From assembly GCF_032854445.1 (NCBI RefSeq), contig NC_088300.1, positions 56,148,984 to 56,208,983 on the forward strand: a stretch of DNA of 60,000 nucleotides, given 5' to 3'. Position 1 is the first letter of the stretch. Each line of letters begins with the position of its first letter. The translations under genes and the position numbers were made by a program. The notes beneath the pieces are model-generated. The model ran no database searches, had not been told where the DNA came from, and saw only the letters and a list, made by a program, of their open reading frames with translations. Positions 12,701-27,700 of the stretch are shown here, one piece after another. The DNA is from Liolophura sinensis. Its lineage: Eukaryota; Mollusca; Polyplacophora; Chitonida; Chitonidae.

Positions 12701-15700
12701 CTAACGCCACATTGGCACTATTTCTGCCGTGTTGTGGAGAGAATATATTAGAACCAGAGCCTTACACATGGATCTAAACAATTGAAGTACATATTGATGG
12801 AGCTAGAAAAATAGTTAATTTTTAGCTTGACATTTTAGTATTCATATTATATATGTACATGGTATATATGTTGTAGAACCAATCTATCTGGAATGCCAGT
12901 GTCTGGTCTGTCTTACAAGGTACCCATTTCATCATGTCTTCTGTATAGTGTAATACCCTGGTTTTATTACTCCCCAAATTATGTACATAATATTGGTGCT
13001 ATATGTCATAACTTTGTAATGATTCCAACTATGGCATGAACTACATGTTAAAGTGAACATATAGTCTGCCGCTACATATACATAGACAAAATGATTTAAG
13101 CTGCAGTTATCACAGAAAACTATGTAAAAAATGCTGTAAAGTTTTGAGAAGATGAAGTTCAGCTGTGGGGATATGGCAGTGATGAACAATTCTCTTCGCG
13201 TAGCTATGTTGTAGTAGCCCCTATGAACTTTGCCAATCACTAGCGTTGAAAAACCTGAGGTGATGATTGTTTGCTATTTATTTTGTTGATAAGCGGTGTA
13301 GGACTTTTAAAATATTTTTTAGAACATTTCTGGAATTCTACTTTATTAATTAATTCAGCTTTAGTGGCGCACTTTATGTTCGCTTTAAGACTATCGCTGA
13401 GCCTGATTCTCTTTTTCTCTGAATAGGGTTTAATGAAGCTGTTATCCCCAGCCCATGGAGAAGTGGTTGCCCTTACCACCAGTGTAAGTATGGATTTGTC
13501 TGCTAATGAGAAACAAGGTTTGCTCAAAGCAGTTAATGGTGTTGTGAGAACTTTTCAGAACACATCATCTTGTGTTTATAACTCTTTGCACATGTGTATT
13601 CAGCCTAAAATGCTGCTGATGTGTACTTTATTGTGGTGTCCATCATTTACACAGAGATGAAAATTTTCAGCTGATTTTAAAGGGAATCAGGATTTTCAAA
13701 TTGTCTAATCTTCCACCAGAATAGCGAGAACTAAGCTTTTTACTCAGTAAAAATTAATCTTAGCTAAATTTGATGGAAAAGATTCTCTTCCCTGCCTACA
13801 AGTACATATCTTTTGTCACAATTTTTTTTTTTTTTTGGCATACATATTCATTTGATCCCAACCCATATACCCATGTAATGCACACGCCCTCCCTCTTGAC
13901 GCCGGGGGCCTCAGTGGCTCAGTTGGTTAGCGTGCTAGCGCAGCATAATGACCCAGGAGCCTCTCCCCAATGCGGTCGCTATAAGTTCAAGTCCAGCTCA
14001 TGCTGGCTTCCTCTCCGGCCGTACGTGGGAAGGTCTTCCAGCAACCTGCGGATGGTCATGGGTTTCCCCTCAGTGATGCCCGATTTCCTCCCACCATAAT
14101 GCTGGCCGCTGTTGTATAAGTGAAATATTCTTGAGTACGACGTAAAACACCAATGAAATAAATAAATAAATAAAATCTTGGACGCCTATATACTTTTTGG
14201 ATGGCCCAAAAATATCTGCTTATTTGTAAAGTATGAGTACAAATGAAGGAAGTTGATTATTTCTTTGTGCAGGTGTTCAAACATCTGCTGCCCCGAATTC
14301 TCATGCTGATCGGTGAAAACAAGGGCGTGGCAGCTCAGGCTATCCCAAGATCAGTGCTCCTCTGCAAGGACCATGCCATGAATTTTGTGTGGTAATCTCC
14401 ATAGTAGTTTTCATCACTGTCAGTTGATATCATTGATAGAGCTATCATTTCTCCAGATTCAGCTGAAGTTAGGTTGAAGGTTTTCTTTCAGCATTTAATA
14501 TCGGTTTATGTTTTACTGAAAACTTTGACCTTGACTTGAGTTTCTCATTAAGTATTAGATGATTCTGAGAGTACTATTCATTTTATGCAAGCATATAGAG
14601 GTTTGTTTGGAAGGAAGGTTGATATCCTAGTGCAGAAAAAGGGTTAAAATACAGCATTCTTTCTCCACATTTTCTACCCAGATACATTATTGTTTTTGTT
14701 AAAGTTAAATAATCATTAGGAAAACTCGAATCAGCATGCATAAAATTACTTTCACTTTCACATTAATTCATGTTGTCACTCCTTAATTCCATTTACTCTC
14801 CAGTTTTCTCCTAAAAGGGGCAGATGAGTCTGTTGTATCTGTGGTGAGAATTCTCCTCCAGCATATGTGTGCCAAGGTCCCTGATAAAGCAGAATACAGA
14901 ACCAACGTAGCTCAGGTACACTGCTTGTAAATGTCACATACCTAACACTTTTGTTTATTTTGGTAACTCTGCATTCAACCAAAACTGTGAACATTGCGTC
15001 AGATGTGTGATAATATTATTTCATTTTTTTGGCAAATAAAACCATTAAGAATAAGTTAAAATTAAACCATATTTTTAAGCCAGATGTTTTGATAAATAAA
15101 GAAACTTTTAGCTGATGCATGTAATGTAATTTGTCTTCTGTTTGCTCTCCGATCATCCATCTCGTATAGTTAGGTTAGAATTAGCGAGTCATTGTTTGAT
15201 GTTGTTTTGCAACCTTCATTATTGCATTAATGAAATGAAGAACCATGATTATCTTCTCTTTTTTCAGTCAGTTGTTAAAATTCTGAAAGAATTGTCTGGA
15301 AAACATTATGTTACAATGTTGGAATGGATTTCAAAGTTTTCAAGAAACGGAAAGGTATTTAAATATACATGTATGCTTACAGCATTGATCCGTAGAATCT
15401 ATTAGTCTTTGACAGTATATTGAAGCCAGATATATAAACGAAATGACAAATCTAAAGTTAAGTTAGGTTCATTGTGAGATGTATATTTTGTTAGAAAGTA
15501 AGGTTAACCTCATTTTGTTTTTCTACTAAAATCATACAATCATTTTTCACTCTTGTAGCTGAGTTGTACACTTATTCTTTCATATAGAGAACAACTAATG
15601 TTCTTGAGATGCTGTTGCCATATCTTCATGCTTTCATTGTGAACCCCTTTAAGTAATGTCTTTTCTCAAATCATGCCAATCTGTTTTCAGAATTCTTACC

Positions 15701-18700
15701 GTGCATTTTCCCTGGATGTTATTGGGCTACTCTTGAAAGAACCCATGAGACCACCCACCGGTAAGTCGGTTGTAGAAACCAACTCTAATAATATTCAGAT
15801 CCTGTTAACATTTACATTAACCTTTATACAAAAGGTTTCCTCACATAATGTAATTTGTGTTGTTTCACTGTACGAAAAATAGAATTATTGCTTTAGTCTT
15901 CATGCAGTTTTGTGAAGGTTCTGGCCCTAGTTTTGTACATGCACTCATGTCACAAATACTAAATGAGATGCTTTTGATTCCAGTTCAAACTTTCCAATGT
16001 TTTTTTGCTTCTTTTTCTGCAGATGATATTCCTGAAGACCAGTTGATGGTCCTCAAGCAGCGATTCCTCGTAGAAATAGTCCTGGCACGATGTTCTGACT
16101 TGAGCCCCACGTACGTCCAACATTTTGTTTTTCTTATTCAACTTTACTAATCAGCTGATAAATTTGTGGGACCCTTGTTGGCTTTTCGACTAAAGCCATG
16201 TTCTTGCTGCTGTTGATTAGCACCTGACCAATGAGATCTTGGGCTCAAGCCCAGTTCTCCCTGGTTTGCCCACAGCTGTAAGGCAGGATTTTTTGACACT
16301 TCCCATTATTTTAGAAAATCTCTCAGATAGGTTAAGTAATAGAAGATAGCTGCAATCATCATTGTTGCCATGACATCATCTGGCCGGCATAAAATTCTAG
16401 TTTTCGTTTAGACTGGAACTTTTACTTTCCAGTAACTTAGTGATGACTTATGAAGGCCCTTCCAAATGCAATAAATAGTTCAGTTCTAATGCATTATTTT
16501 TGTGAAATTGTGTTAATCTGCCCCAGTGCCACACTTTCTTTCATTGCTGAGCTTGAATTGGCACAGTGTTAAATGGGGGAGGTCCATAAGGTCACATCAG
16601 TATTTTCACCACTCAGCTCCATGTGCTGGGTACAGTATTTGTTGAAAATGGAACACACTGTCCTTTTGATCCTCACTAGGTCACATCTGTATTTTCATCA
16701 CTTAGCTCCATGTGCTGGGTACAGTATTTGTTGAAAATGGAACACACTGTCCTTTTGATCCTAACCAGCCGAGCTTGAGTTGAGGTCTGTAAGGTCACAT
16801 CAGTATTTTCACCACTCAACTCCATGTGCTGGGTACAGTATTTGTTGAAAATGGAACACACTGTCCTTTTGATCCTCACCAGCCAAGCTTGAGTTGAGGT
16901 CCATAAGGCCACATCAGTATTTTCATCGCTCAACTCTTTGCTGGGTACAGTATTTGTTGTAAATGGAACACACTGTCCTTTTGATCCTCACCAGCCAAGC
17001 TCGAGTTGAGGTCATAAGGTCACATCAGTATTTTCATCGCTCAACTCTGTGCTGGGTACAGTATTTGTTGTAAATGGAACACACTGTCCTTTTGATCCTC
17101 ACCAGCCAAGCTCGAGTTGGTTCAGTTTTGAGGTCCAAAAGGTCACACCAGTAGCTCTCACAGCTTTATGCGGTTCGTACAAGCTTGTGGAGAATAGGTC
17201 ATGGTGGCCTTTGAACCCTCACTACTCAGAAGCGCATTTACAAAATGGCAATTAAGGACACACATTTTAAGTAAACTCTAAAATCTAAGTGTAAAGTCTA
17301 AACATATAGCAGGATCCCTTTGGGTGTTATGAAGGCTTGGCGATGAATAAAAGCCATCAGACAAAAAGCTTTAAGGGTTTTAAGATTATTACCCAGCTGT
17401 ACTGTTCCTGTATATACGTTTATATATTGAACAGTGTCAGAGCAAGGGCAATTGCTACCTTCGGCCAGTGTCTGACCTCGGGTAGTGTTGAAATCCTGAG
17501 TGCTGTTCAGGAGATTGTCACCCCCAAACCTGTTGCCCCTAATGCACCATCTCGCCAGGTACCCACACCCGAGATTGCCAGGTCCCAGCAAGTTACAGGT
17601 AAGTCACACACCCTGGCACTTATTGTGTTTGTGGCTTAACACAAGTGCTCAACCAATTTTCACTTCTTGTTATTTAATTTCATCTCTGGCCAATATGAAC
17701 CAGACACAGTACTCAGTCAAATTAATTGCCACAATATGGCTGAAGCCCTAATTATTCACTCACTCGGGATAACTTTTGATAGGATTATCTTCCTTAAATC
17801 AAGCTCCGATAGAAGCAAATTTCTGAGTAATATATAAGACCTTGGCTCTTGAGTTAATGGAGAAGGTCGAGGGAAAATAAATTAATGGGTAGTGTCATTG
17901 CTCTGTTGGCATGATATATTGACAAAATTGTTAATGTCTTCGTTTTTCCAACTTTTCTCGGAAAATGAAGCCCCTGTGCCTGCCCCAGATCTAGAGCCAG
18001 TGAGTGATGTGACAGCAGTGAACCTCCCTACAGAGCTGGCCCAGGACACCCCTGCTCTCAATATCCCCACACCTGCTGGGGCTAAAAGAGAAACACCTGT
18101 ACTCTTTGACCTGCAGACTCCACAAGTTAATGTTTGTACGTAACACCTTGTTTTATTTTGACATTTTTTTTGTTGGTTGTCTACACAACTTGATCAATGG
18201 TAATCCAAAATTTGACATGAATAACAAAGTTAATAATTGAAAAAGCCTCAGTTTTGTGGAGCACTGAAAATTTGATTTAATATTACTTATCAATTTGTTG
18301 TTAGTAATGTAGATAATTATGCTAACATGTGGGCATTTTTATTCACAGTGGGCTAAATGATGGGCATTCAATCAAGATGCTGTATCTGCTTAACGAATCC
18401 TTATTTTGTGTGTAGGAGTGTTGTGTAGATGTGGGAGTGACAGCTGTGTTATTTAATTGTGAATGAATCAATGAATGATAAAGTCTTAACATATTTGTTT
18501 GTGTACAGGTTTACAGGATTCTGAAGGAGTGACTTCCATGCTGCGGCGGCGCACCTCAGATGAGAAGGTTATGGTGAGGAAAGCTGCATTACAAACCCTG
18601 GAGAATGCTATCAGACTGGCAGGTCCAGCGTATAAGTTACAGGTAACACAACGCGGGCAACCAGTAATTAAATATTATAATTATTGTAAATTATTATTGC

Positions 18701-21700
18701 TGTACCTTATTAATAACTACAGACACTCTCTAATTGAGACATACTGGAAGCAAGTGGGTAGATCATAGAACTCACCCATGAATTGCTCACAACGGGTGAT
18801 ACTGATATGCCAGCTGGCCCAGCTGGAGTATATGCCTACCCTGGCCTATAAAGCCAGGCTTTCCTGACAGCTTGTACATGGCAACTCACGATATCAATAT
18901 GCATGCTTGTTTTTTTTTTGTTTTTTTTTGTCACTGATTGTCTTCCAGTAATTCCTACTCCCCACAGAGAGTTCACTATTTAAGACAACAGCCCTCACAA
19001 GGCACAACGTATACAGTTTCTGAAAATGCATCCCTTATTATTGAGAGGGTACGGTATGTGATAATTATTACAGGTAACACTGGAATTGCAACCAGTGAGT
19101 AATTAGTATAAATCATAGGTAACACTGGAATGGCAACCAGTGATTAATAATTATATTTCACCTAAATTTTAGGTGATACATTTTGTTTCATTCTGTTTGA
19201 TTCATTCACCTTATAGAGCCACTTGAAGAGGCTTTTCTGAAGTTTGACACATATGTTTTGGCATCAAAAGTATGGTTTTCGGGCTTTTTGTGCTTCGAAT
19301 GGTGTCATTTGCTGATGCTCTCCCTTGCTGTTTCTGTACCACCCAGGACGTTGAGGTGCTGAAGGACAGGTGTCGTGACCCTGCTCTATCTGTCAGACGC
19401 ACAGCCATGCAGTCTCTCACGGACCTCCTTAAGATCAGGCCCCAAGACAGACAGCTGCAAAGGTAACTACATTTATCCCGCATCGGACGAAATACCCCAT
19501 TTTACACTGAACAGCACTGGTCATGTGGGAGACGTGTATATTCCTGTATCCTGCAGCCAATGCCATATGCGTGTGTTGACTAGGGTGGCCTCTGTGGTTA
19601 GTGTCAATGCAGCGCAATCCCAGGAGCCTCTCGCCAATGTGGTCACTGTGAGTTAAAGTCCAGCTCTTGCTGGCTTCCTCTCCTACCGTGCATGCGAAGG
19701 CCTGTCAACAACCTGCGGATGGCCGTGGGTTTCTCACATCATACTGCTGGTGGCCGTCATATAAGTGAAATATTCTTGAATATGGCATGAAACACCAGTC
19801 AAATAAATGAATGTTTACTTGCTTATCTCCCTTTATTTGGTTTTGTGATCAGTAATAATGCTGAAGCGATTCCCCTGATGCATCACCCAGTATGAAGTTT
19901 ACTGACACCATACATTTCCGTATCCAGTCACTGTCTCTTATTTACAGGACTGACTTTACCTCTGACACATACAGTGAACCTTACCTGTGTTATAACAAGA
20001 AATGTTACAAAATGTCAACTTACGGGTCAAATCAAGGATGTTATACTGGAGAATGAATACACATCTCCAGTTGCCAGGACATAAAAAGTATTGGAATAAT
20101 CCCAGCCTCAGGTGGGATCTTTGAGACTCCTCTCGCCTCTGGTGTTTGTGGAGGAGGAAACATTGTCAGTATTGTCACCAAACAGCAGAGGTTCACTCAT
20201 AGCTCATCAGTTTCCTCCACTTGCTGTATGAAAAAAATTAACATGGTATGGTTACTTTATAAGGTGATTACTGTATTTCTTTTTTTCTTTAAATTTAATT
20301 TGATTAGTTTCTTTTCAGAAAAACTTAAGTGTTGACTTGAAAAGTATCATTTTAAAGCCTTTATGTTCTTCTGTAAGTGCATGTTTATGTACCAGACTAG
20401 GTGAAATACAGTATTTTGTGATTTCTTGGTTTAATTATTTTAAACAAAATAAATAAAAGATAAATATACACATAATTGCTGCAACATAAGACTTGGATAG
20501 AACCAGTCTTAGTTTGCCATCGCCCTATAATGGTGACAGTATGGACTCCTGTGACAAACCCTGGTGAATGTGCTGTGTTGTCAGTGCCTGGCTGGACGGT
20601 GTGTTACCCATGGTGATGGACAGAGAGACTAGTGCCCAGGAACGCTGTCTGGAGACCCTGGAAGAACTGGTGCTCCATAACGTTGTCCCCTTTCACAGGT
20701 ATAACCTGCATTTTTGTCTCAGAGAGATGACATACCATAGCAGTTGGTTGTCATAATGGTATGGAAGCTCAAAACATTTTTTTCTCAAACTATTGTACCT
20801 GTTACTTGGGCTACAAAGACTACAGATATTAAAATCAAATGAACCCCAAATGCATTTTCTGTATAAGAAAGTGACTTGTTTTTCTGCTTTTGATTTGTGA
20901 ATTATTATTTAAATTATGTCTAAATCTGTGAAGTTTAACTTAAAATTGCCGTTGTATCTTGTAACGTCCCCCTGACACTTCCTCAGTACGAAAGATTAAA
21001 GGTTAAGGTCTGGTGTTGATGATGGGGGAATTACAAAACCTGGATTTCATAAGGATTAATGTAAGAAGATAATTATGTCTAAAATATAACACTTATACAG
21101 TTTGTTGGATAATGGAACTGAAAATATGGCTGTAAACAAAATTTACAATCCAAACAAAAGGTGCACTGGGATCCTGAGCCATCTGCCATCTCTAGCCATC
21201 AAGGAAGACAACAAAGTCCTACTCATACACAACGCCTACATGGCCTTGGGTTGTATGTAAAACATTGTTGTGTAACTTACCATGTAGAAGAGACCTGTCC
21301 ACCCAACACACTGTGAGCCTGTCTCTCTTCATGAATTACATGCCTGTGTATCTTCCAGGACCAGTTCAGCTGACTATGGCTTGGTGTGGGACTTGTTGGA
21401 CATCATTGCTGGTGATTCTGGGGTGGAGCTCAGGTAATTGCTGAATCATATCTTTTTGTCAATAATTGTTTAAAGAATGATTTTGTAATTGGATCGATTT
21501 ATGATACATGTTCTACCAGTTGATATACATATATATGTATACACTGTTTGTTTCCCTCAGGAGGTTCCTACAGAAAGCCTGTCAGCACTGGAGTCGTGAA
21601 GGAAAGATTAAGTCTAGCATGATCAACTCTCTCAAGACTCACATCAACCAAGAGAATGATGCAGTATGTATATTACATACATAGCTGTGCACAGACTTAA

Positions 21701-24700
21701 CTCTGCATAATATGTCCCTGTGTAATGCTTTGGATTAGGTTATTCGAATAAATGATTACAAAATGGAATCACAGAAAAAAAGGCCTACATGATATTAGCA
21801 GTATGCAGACAAAGGTGATATACATCTTAACAGAATATGGATGTTTTTCCCCATTGTGTATAATTGTTAGTTTTCTACCATTTTTTTTTTTCTCCCTCTT
21901 GGCTTTGACAGCACCCAAACCTTATGTCACTTTCTCTATATTATCTCATAGTAATACGGTCCGATCATTAAAGACACGTTCCCAGTCTGATCATATAGGG
22001 ATGGTGTGGATATACAACAAAGAGGCTTTGCCCCACTGTGTCACACAGCATGTACGGAACAATAAAAAACAAGATGAGATTTTAACCTTGTTTTTAGAAG
22101 CATGCCTCCATGCATTTGGTCATGCATGTTTTGTGGTTTCAGGGAGCGTGGCTTCTGCTGGCAGAGATAGCTCCATCCTGTACCAAGTTCAACCACGATT
22201 TTGTCCTGGACTACTGGAAGAAAAAGGCCCGTGTTTGTGAGGGTAGATAACTTTTCATGTAACATTACCTTTTTAATTTCACATTGTCTTACATGTGAGT
22301 TTTAACAGTTTTTATTGCCCTGATTTTCTCCGACCATAAGGCTGACCTCCATCTCATGATGAACAAATGACTTAGATCATCAGTAAAATAAGCAAGTTAA
22401 GTTATAGAGCACAGCAGGATATGCAAATCTTAAAAATTAGTATTTGCTGTGCAGGTTATGTTGTTCCATGAACTTGTGTAAAAACAGAGAATAATGCAAC
22501 GATTTTTTATTTATATATATATTTTTTTCTCTGATGAAAACAGTTATGGCTTTACCATCCTGTGAAAACAATATTTGCTTCATGTATGTGTATATTGTAT
22601 GCTTTAGTATTGTTTACTGGGATTTGTTGTTGAATAGTTTTTGACCATAGCACCTTAGTTTCTTAACCATTCATGTGTGAATAAAACCTTGTAGTAAGCT
22701 CTAAACTTTGTTCCATCTCATATGTCTGTGTTTTTAGCTTCGCAGTACAGTACCTGTCAAAGGGTCCTCACTGTCCTAGGTTACATTGCACCACAACTCA
22801 CGAAAGATGACAGAACAGAGCTTATAGGTAGGTAAAGCAGAGAGATTTCAAGTGTGTGTGTGTATTTGCATGTGTGTGAGGAGGAGGAGGAGGCAAGGGT
22901 GTAATATTTAATGCACTGCAGGGAGATTTACCTCTGTTCAGCTTACAGTTTAATATAGTTATATGAATCATTCAATCGGTAGAGGGCTTTAAATTCAAAC
23001 ATTTTATTTTGAAAATTGGCTTGCTTGTCTTTTCACAGAGTCTATATTTTCATTGCAGATGATCTGAAAGCAAAGTTGCTTGCATTTCAGTTCCCTCCTG
23101 AGCTAGTGGCTGTAACTGTCTCTACTCTTTGTAAGGTAATTTACAGTTTGTCCCAGCTCTGCCTGTGCTGTCTGTGGTTCAGATCACTAACCCTTCCTCA
23201 CATGCTTTTTCAGCTATGGCTTTGTCAAGTGTTGTATAAGGAACAAAGTGGATCCAGTAGATGACCCTCAAACTTTAAAAATCAAACAAGGAAATCAACT
23301 GTTTTGATAGATTTGTTTGATTTTGTTCTTTTCTCATAGATCTGTATGCGAAAATAATCATTTAATTTATTTGGTTTAAGGATTTTGTTTCTGAATATTT
23401 TTGTAATATTTAAGAAAAAGTCACATTTGCTGACTGCAGAAGTAAATTGAAAGAAAAGTATATTTGCACAGACAGGCAGTTAAAATCTTTTTAGATTTAC
23501 TGAAACAACAGCTCATGAAAATGTCCTGCAATATGTCTATTCTGTGCTTTCAGCTGTGTGACAGTGAAGGGGAAAGTGTGAGTGAGAAGGAGAAGTGGTG
23601 TACAGAGCTGCTGTTTGCTTCTGATACTTACCTGTCTGATCTGATCCTGGATGAGAACCAAGGTATGTCATCTCGCCTGACAACTTCTCTTAAATGAACA
23701 GAAAACTAAACATTAAGTTATTGCAAAGCTTGAAGATTGCATCGGAAGCAGTTTGAAAGTGGTATGTCTATCGGTCGGCTGTCCCAGTTCAAAAGGCTTT
23801 GGGATGCTAGATGGTTAGAGATACTCTGTAATCGCTTTACAGAGTTTTATTCTTAATGCAGATCCATTGTTGTTTTGTGTGATCAACAGTCTACAGTTTA
23901 CTTTTGATACCATACCAGCCGTATTGCTTCCAACACCACTGCTAAACCAGGCATTTTTGGGGTGAAGGAAAAATCCATACTTTATGAGCTACTGCTTCCT
24001 TTTTTCTTGCAGAGTGGGTATTAATAAGTTGAAAGATACATAAAAATAAACTGTAGATGTGACTGTACAACAGTTATTGAGCTGTAAACCTTACAATGGA
24101 TTCAAAGTAGAGGTTGATCTGTTCCATACGTACATGTACATCATAGGGGAGGTAACTCATGACAAACAGCCCAACTGATGGAGACAAAAATGGTGAGAGT
24201 GTACATAATTTAGATTGCGAGAAGTTAGAGATGAAGGTGAAAAACCACCCAACTGCTGATTATGGTATACAAACAGAGTGTAGAGTTGTTTAGAGCAACC
24301 AATGTGCGAAACTTTAATAATAAGCTACTCAAATCAGCTTTCAGGAAATATTCAACACATTTTCTGAAGTTTTCTGGTTTATACTGTTTATTTTTCTGAC
24401 GTAGTGGATCTCCCTGATGAAGACAAGGTTGTACGTCACCTGTTCACCCTTGGGGAGATTGCCCAGCTCTGTCCAGCAAATACCCCAAAGAGGGTCTTTA
24501 TGCTGGTGGAGAGTTTAATAGCAGCTCCATGCATCACTGCTGAAGGTAATTATCAACGCAGTCTTTTGTATTCCTGATAGAAAAGGCTTACTGTCATGTC
24601 ATTTCTCTCATATTTTGTATTGAAATATTTCTGAATGTTCAGTGCAAAGTACTTGTATATCATAAAATATAAGCGATTCAAAGCATTTTTCTGCAATTTC

Positions 24701-27700
24701 ATGATATCCCTTTTTCATATCAATCTGGTAATCTGACACAGATGACATCTGCAGTCTGACATGACTGAAGCAGGTTTCAAACATCCAACTTCATTGGTCA
24801 GTAGTATAAATTTCCGGAAAAATTTATTGATATACTGCCATTGAGGGCTGCAAACTATATGTTCCCACTGAAAATCCTCCATTTTTAAGCCATGGAATGA
24901 GCATTGGTTGATCCTATTATACCCTCACCTATTATTAAGTCACAGCCTTGAGGGTAGAGTCCATGGTTGATAGTCATTGGTCATTTGTGCAGATTCCTGT
25001 GACAGTCAGGACAGTCAGCCAGAAGGAAGCCCTGAAGTGTCCCCCACAAGCTCCCAGACAGTCTCAGACTACCAGAAGTCACAAAGTTCGCGGGCATCAC
25101 ACGCCTCCCAGATATCACAGGGTACCCAAGCTTCGCGCTACAGACAATCCACACAAATCCTTTCACAGTTCCGAGGATCAAAAATGTCTTCAAAAATTCG
25201 GGCACATGCCTTCATTACTCTAGGTAAGCCTTTTTGTACTGAAAGATGACAAATATTCACTTCAGAAATTTTTAGCGGCAAAGGTCATGTGTATAGAGGA
25301 GACCAGTGTTTTCTGATGGAAATGATTTTCTTTTTGGCCTTGATTATTGTGTGTATATTTGAAATCTGCATGTGTCACAGCGTGTGACTATTTTCCCTTG
25401 CTTTAAAATGTAGTGTAGTGCTAGATCATCGCTGATTTAATGATTTGCAATTTTAAAATAGCACATGTGCTTTTGAACCTCTGTGCTTCTGTCATGTTTA
25501 ATTATTGCCCTGAAAACTTGAAAATCACATATTTGTTTTGCAAGATTTATGCCATGGCATAATGATAGAACAAGAGCCTGAAACAGAGTTAGACTTGAAT
25601 CTGTTCAGCTGCACCTGTGGAAAGCTGTCTGTCATGGTGGATAGGTTGAGGGTTTTCAGAGCCTTACATCATCTTGCATCTCTTGACAGGTAAGCTGTGT
25701 TTACAAAACGAGGATGTGGCCAAGAAGTGTGTGTCTGCCTTAGCCAGAGAGCTGGATATCTCCCCTGATCCAGCTATTAGGAACAACGTTGTTGTCATTC
25801 TCTGTGACTTGTGTATCAGGTAACTCTAAAATCTCTGTATAAATGTGAACACTTTAATAATATGTGGTTTGTGATTCTGAGTTCCTGATTGTTCAGATGC
25901 TAAAGGTTTTCCCTATCCAGTGGATCACGGCACTTTAATACTGCAGTATTTGCCTTAAATTATTCATGACAGTTTTGCTCTAACCAGTGATTACAGGGTT
26001 GGCTCATATTAAATGATTGACCTCAACAACTGATAGATGTCTGTTTCTCTGCTGATTGTTACTAATGATTTGATGGCCTCTTTTTGTGCCACAGATACAC
26101 CACTCTTGTAGACAGATATGTGGTAAACATTGCTTCCTGTCTCAAGGATAACTCTGCTCTTGTCCGAAAACAGACTCTTACCTTACTCACCAGACTGCTT
26201 CAGGTAAACACTAATTACATTTACATGTTCTTATAAGGTTTCTTAAGATAAACTCGTCAGATAAACTCTTACTGTAAAAGCTATCAAGTGAAAAGGTAGC
26301 AGACAATGGCCGAGTGGTTAAAGTGCCTGCTTTTCAATCGCTAACACACACAACATTCAGGTTCAAACCTGACCATGGACAAGAAACTGGATTCCCCCGT
26401 TTTTGTGGGCCCTTGGTGACAGCAAACTGGTGATGACATTCATGTGGCCATTTGAAGACCTTTTGCCTTCCATCAGTATTATGTGTATGTCTGTACTTAG
26501 CACATGGGAAGGCTCCTTAGTAATTTTCCAATGGTCAGTGGTTGACCCAAGCTCTCTACATGCATCCACCCATAAAAATTGACCACCATCGTAAACAATT
26601 TTAAAAAAAAAACTCTAAATGCATTCTGTTTCACCTAAAGTTTAGCATTTTCCAAATGACATATTTGGATTAATTCCGTACCAGAAAAATTGCATCAGAA
26701 TTATCATTTTAAGACCTTTATATGCTTCTGAAAGTGCATTTTTACATACCAGAAATACAATGAATACATATCATGTAAAATGTTAATAATGCTTTTCTAA
26801 CTTAAGGTTCAAGATAACAGAACCCCAAACACCTGGAGTCAGAATTACATTGTGTTGATATTATTTCCCCTCTACCTGAAACCTGAAATGTGCTGAGTGT
26901 TGTTCCCTGTTGTAGGAGGACTTCCTGAAGTGGAAAGGTGTGTTGTTCTACAGGTTTATCACTTCCCTCCTGGATGAGAACAAAGACATCAGCTCCTTCG
27001 GTAACAACAATATCCTGCATGACAAATGTCTTTTTGTGCAATCAACACTTCAGTGTAGACAATTTTTTGAAAAATGGTTTTATCCCAGCCTTGGACAGGG
27101 AATTTGTGGATTTCTCTGCCCTCATTGGTTACAGGGTATTCAGGACAATAAACTGTCAGCATCATTTGTTTATCTGTTTGTGTAGTCTAGTGTTTGTTGA
27201 ATATCACTTGTCCTCCATCAATATGATGTGCATATTATGTGTATGTCACACATGGGAATGTTTGTCAGTAAATTACCAAAGGTAGATGGTATAACCGGTA
27301 CACTAAAGTTGCCTCCACTTGAAAAACGGACATAAGTGTGGCAATTCAGTTAATGAAGAAATGGTTGTCAGTTTTTATACATATTGTAGAAATGTGAAGT
27401 TTACATGTGAATATCTGCATTTTTGTGTTTTTCTTCGCAGCGGAATTCTGCCTGGTCCACATACTTCTCCAGAGAAACCCCAACATGTTTTTCCACCATT
27501 TTGTGGAATGTGTCTTTCACTTTAATGGTTATGAAGGTCATTCAGGTCAGTTTCTTATGCATCTTCTTGGAATTACATTTCTACATCACACAAGCTCACA
27601 TACCCGAAAATGACCATAAGTTTCGTCCATGACTAACATGCCCATTACTCCTGATTCTGAGAGTTATATTGATTGTAAAAAGGTGTTTTGAGTTTTGAAC

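Noticed and set aside
13904-14000. tRNA gene candidate
   Set aside because: The A and B boxes belong to a SINE head; the cloverleaf is incomplete and the SINE body follows directly. The same holds for 26297, 29700 and 50733.
15588-15655. Possible exon between NCAPD3 exons 13 and 14
   Set aside because: Exon 13 joins exon 14 in phase with family-like sequence; no usable donor follows this stretch.
16170-16290. Third tRNA-headed SINE (GGGCTCAAGCCC B-box-like)
   Set aside because: No A box at the right distance and no second copy seen in the window.
21165-21262. Possible extra NCAPD3 exon (reads [20 protein letters not shown], then a stop)
   Set aside because: Exon 20 joins exon 21 in phase without it, and no good acceptor or donor flanks it.
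21752-22240. 162-codon open frame on the plus strand
   Set aside because: It overlaps NCAPD3 exon 23 in another frame and otherwise reads intron sequence; no motif is recognisable.
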